NCBI GenBank assembly: GCA_034620365.1
Contig: JAQGEQ010000345.1
Location: forward strand, 186,001-250,000
Source: Pegea sp. RAD2-039
Taxonomy: Eukaryota > Chordata > Thaliacea > Salpida > Salpidae
Direction of reading: 5' to 3'
DNA length: 64,000 nucleotides
Shown: positions 60,420 to 64,000 of the stretch, one piece after another
How positions within the stretch are numbered: the stretch's first letter is position 1
How the letters are laid out: every line of letters begins with the position of its first letter
The notes under the pieces: generated by a model
The model's database searches: none
Seen by the model: only the letters and a program-made list of their open reading frames with translations
What the model was told of the DNA's origin: nothing
Program-made: the position numbers and the translations under genes

Positions 60420-63400
60420 TTCAGTTTTTATTTTTGTCTGTTGTTCAGAAAAAAAATGTTATTTTAAAAGTTGAAGTTTGATATTAAGTTAAAATCACAT
60501 CTTTAAGTAAACATTTAAAATTCTTATTTAACTTAAACTGTTTTAAAAGATCCAATTGTATAGAATTAATAGATAAAAAAGATTTCAATAAATTTTCAGT
60601 AATACATAAAGACAAATAAATCAGCTGAAAGTATTTTATAATTAATAACTTCAAAATGTTTGATGAAAATCTCACTGAGAAAAACATTGTGTTGAAAGCA
60701 TAAGACGCTTTTAATTTCTATAGAGACAATATGTTACAAGATCAAGGAAGCTAATGAGTTGAATTTGCTTCAGATCTTTTCCTATTAAACTGTTTTAAAT
60801 GATAAGTTAAAGTTTTGTACTACTATTTCAACTTTAACTGAAAGATATTGCTTAAAAAACTGTATTTCAAACATTTAAAGATTCAGACAGAAACAAAATT
60901 GGCTAAATATTGCAACGACAATTGTTCGAGATACAAACACAGTTTAAATGTAACGTTTTAGTATATACATTTTACAAATAAAAGCTTTATCTGAGTAAGC
61001 TGAGACCCAGTTATCAATAACAATAAAAAATCAATATAAAAGCCATTAAAGTTTTCTAAAACTTGTTCAGCACGTTTTACCAATGATACTATTTGCAACA
61101 TTTAGTAATAAAATGATCGGTTAAAAAAAGTACATGTAGAAAATTGTATATGAAATTGACCAAAAATAATACTACTTCTAACAAACATTATTACAGAATT
61201 AAAACTTTAGTAGCCAATGGGGTGTTAGTAATTCTCTATATTTAAACATAATTATTCAAAGAGCTTAGTAGCTCCTACATCAATGAACAAAGACAATTTC
61301 AAAGCAAGAAATTATTTACTGAGAACACAACGCTTCTAAATAACTTAAGTTGTTAGCACTAAGTTAGATAATACGATAATATAAGAGATGTTGATACTCG
61401 ATAACTTCTTACAATCTCAAAAAGAATTGAGCTAAGATTTATATAATTCTCTTACTTCCAAAATTTGACAAGTAAAATTCAGATTAGTTTTCCCCAGAAA
61501 AGCATACAAAGTGATTAATAGTTTACAAGTTCTAACGTAAGCGGGGAAATATTCTACCTTAACTCAATTCAAATACAACACAAATACTACCAAATATAAC
61601 CTTTTGAAATAGAGACAAAATCAAGTCAACACATTTTGATTTTTAGTTTATTTTATTGAATAATTGATATTTTTAAATATGTGTTTCAACTATGATCAAA
61701 TATAAGGATAGCTTTATTAAAGTCTTAAATGCTCAAACTTTGTTTACCAGAATTAAGCATTTTAAACATTTACATATATAATATAATAGCAACTATAAAA
61801 TATGCATGATAATCTAGTTACATTTGATTTATACTTAGCTTAGCTAGTATGACTTTTTAAGATAAATTGTTTTTAAGTTATTAAAGTTAGCAGATGAAAG
61901 GCCAAGGAAAGAGGTTCTTACTTTATTCTTACGATTCACAGATGCAGTATTTTCAAAAAAAGTATAAACATATGATTGAAGATAGAACCAAAAGTAGAAA
62001 CCAAACTTTTATAGAGTGACAAATTCCTGATATGCAGTCTTCGAAAGAAGAAGCTTTTGCAAAGAGTCTGTTGCTTTTTTTAAACTATCATAACTTGGGT
62101 TTTATTCTTTTCACACAGAAGTTAAAGTTTCTGCAAAACATATTTAACCTATGAAAGTTATTTTTTGTAGAATTATCAAAACTGACTTAATAAGTATCTC
62201 TTTTTTTATGTTACAGAACAAGTATGATACCTGTAAGTATTTAACAATTAGATGAAACTTTAGTTAAGTCACTTGTAGCGATAAGAAGTCTCAAATTAAA
62301 GTGTTCACAACTGAACTTTTTAGAATTTATAAAATTAGCTTGCTTGAGAGACTTTTTGTAAGATAAGTGAACTATAAAAGTCGTTTGAATATGCTGCTTA
62401 TAGAAACTGATCTTTACTCTGATATTAATCAAACAAAAGTTTTTATTAAGACCATGAATCTAGTGATGATGATTGTTAAAAGAGAACTATCCAATAGTCG
62501 AATCTTCTTTTCTATATCAGGTCTTTTACAATAAATATAGAAAGCAAGATCAACCAATGAAGCAACATTAAATTAGTTATCATCATTAGTATAGAGCTAC
62601 CAGCATTATAATTTCTTCCACTATTATCCTTTAAACAGAAAAATCGGTTTCTGCGATCTCCAACAAGTTGAACTATTCGAAATATTTCTCTATTTACACC
62701 AAATTGTAGTCTTCTTAATAATATTCAAAAACTTCTTCTAGCCTTCTTATATGTTCTCTCTGGACAAAAAGAACTACTAAGGCTCATTACCATCAGCATT
62801 CATCATCAGAATCTGGTATTTAACCGAACAGCTGATTATCGTCTGTAGATTTATTTCAAAAATCATTTCATAATGTGTCTTAAAATCTGAAAAAAATCTT
62901 GAATGTTTAGTTTCAAAGTTTCAACTGATAATTTCTTAAAGTATATAATTAAATTTCTCAACTAGTAAACATAATTTCGGCAAAATTTAAAACGTTTTTT
63001 AAACACAATAAAGATATAAGAATATAAACAAACTTTCTTCTATACATAAATAAATATTTTAAAACTCTTTAAAAATTGACAGTAAGTACTGAAGTCTAAG
63101 TAGTCATGTTTACAAAGATTAAATTGTCCCAAGTTTTAAATAACCAATAAGTTCTGAATTTTAACTACTAAAATAAAGAAAAAAATTATCAAATTCAATC
63201 TCAATAAGTCAATACAAGCTCAATAATTTACTACAAGACTTTTAGATCTGAAAAAATAGCCAGATATTCTTGCTTCTCGATTAAACAGAAATTCCAGACA
63301 TTTGAACTTTTGTATAAAAGTTACATTTTACAATACAAAGAAAAGCTAATTGAAATAGAATATTAACTTCGTGTATTTTTCAATGAAGATTATCTTACTT

Positions 63401-63896
63401 TCCTCATCAATATTGTTAGATTTCCCAGTGGTAGAAGAATGTCAACATGTTTTGCAAATTTAAAAATAATATTCCAAGCAATTGAAACAGGCTTTTACCA
63501 AAACCAGTAAGTCGAGGTAAAAGAGAAGTATAATCAAAGTTGCTCTTCGAAACTGGATCAGAGTGAAGATCTTAAAAGTTGGTTTAAGGGTGGTTATCTT
63601 TCTTCTTAGTCGACAAAATAGATACATAATGTACCTAGAAAGTTTCTTTGGCTTGTGGAAAAGCAGAGTAGGAACACTGGACAGAGTATTTCAGGGTCGA
63701 TAAATGTCTTTAATGATGATTTTCAAAGTTTTTAAGAAAAAATACATCATCATCAACAAATTTAAATTCTAACTTTTATATGTTTTCTATATCTTTGATG
63801 TAAATCTGGCATTTGAAAAACTAAATCTAGTTTTACATAAGTTCTTAATCTGAACTACACAAAAAATATACTAATAATTGATTTGCTAAAATTAAA
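60420..63896. other. Gene-poor AT-rich region
   Basis: About 3.5 kb with only short chance frames (60484-60687, 62241-62432). No RNA gene, repeat family or coding exon that I can support. The LRR1-like promoter must lie at its left end. Confidence 0.45.
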
Positions 63897-64000
63897 ATGT
63901 TTTATAATATCATTACTTTTTACCAACTCCGGGTAAGTTGTTAATGGTTTTTTCTATCTTAACTTCAAAGATTACTTTCAGATCGCAATCTCCCATATGT
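63897..64000 (+). CDS. Possible first two exons of a gene leaving the window
   Basis: An ATG at 63897 opens MFYNIITFYQLR, followed by a strong donor (CGG|GTAAGT at 63933). A pyrimidine-containing acceptor (TTACTTTCAG) at 63980 gives a 48-nt intron, the typical size here, and the next exon reads IAISHM to the window edge. Only 18 codons are visible, so chance cannot be ruled out and no family can be named. Confidence 0.3.

Overview
This is a eukaryotic, almost certainly metazoan, AT-rich window. Every multi-exon gene I could rebuild uses GT-AG introns. The conserved genes are animal housekeeping or signalling genes: a NUPR1/p8-like gene, the ubiquitin-like/ribosomal fusion FAU (FUBI-RPS30), RPS21, a Src-like SH3-SH2 adaptor, a BDH1-type short-chain dehydrogenase, a small tetraspan protein with a PPxY tail and an LRR1-like protein. 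Many introns are very short (about 48-56 nt), while intergenic spaces are long. The exact phylum cannot be fixed from the sequence; an AT-rich invertebrate (for example a tunicate or a flatworm) is possible, and I make no firmer claim.

Layout. 0-2 kb: NUPR1-like and FAU, both on the minus strand. 3.9-7.8 kb: three small secreted single-domain Kazal inhibitor genes (two minus, one plus). 11.5-13.0 kb: RPS21 (minus). 15.1-16.7 kb: a kinase-less Src-like adaptor (plus). 16.7-20.2 kb: very AT-rich gene-free DNA. 20.2-21.8 kb: BDH1-like dehydrogenase (plus). 23.4-23.9 kb: retrotransposon remnant. 24.8-41.9 kb: a cluster of seven members of an unrecognised family of small secreted proteins, each with two coding exons, a near-invariant signal peptide and a conserved His/Tyr/Cys-rich second exon. 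Five are intact and two are broken. 44.0-46.0 kb: a gene for a disordered protein whose DNA is packed with the palindrome TGACGTCA. 47.5-49.9 kb: a probable basic, low-complexity protein gene. 50.7-52.5 kb and 57.3-57.8 kb: decayed non-LTR retrotransposon copies. 53.1-55.3 kb: tetraspan gene. 59.2-60.4 kb: LRR1-like single-exon gene. The last 3.5 kb is gene-poor and ends with the possible first two exons of a gene that leaves the window.

The most interesting parts are the secreted-protein cluster (24.8-41.9 kb), which looks like a lineage-specific, co-regulated structural or adhesive gene family, and the dense TGACGTCA field inside the coding sequence at 44.7-45.9 kb. The palindrome there is read in two frames and also lies in an intron, so the signal belongs to the DNA and not to the protein. 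Exon coordinates were worked out by hand from reading frame and splice signals; no similarity search was run.
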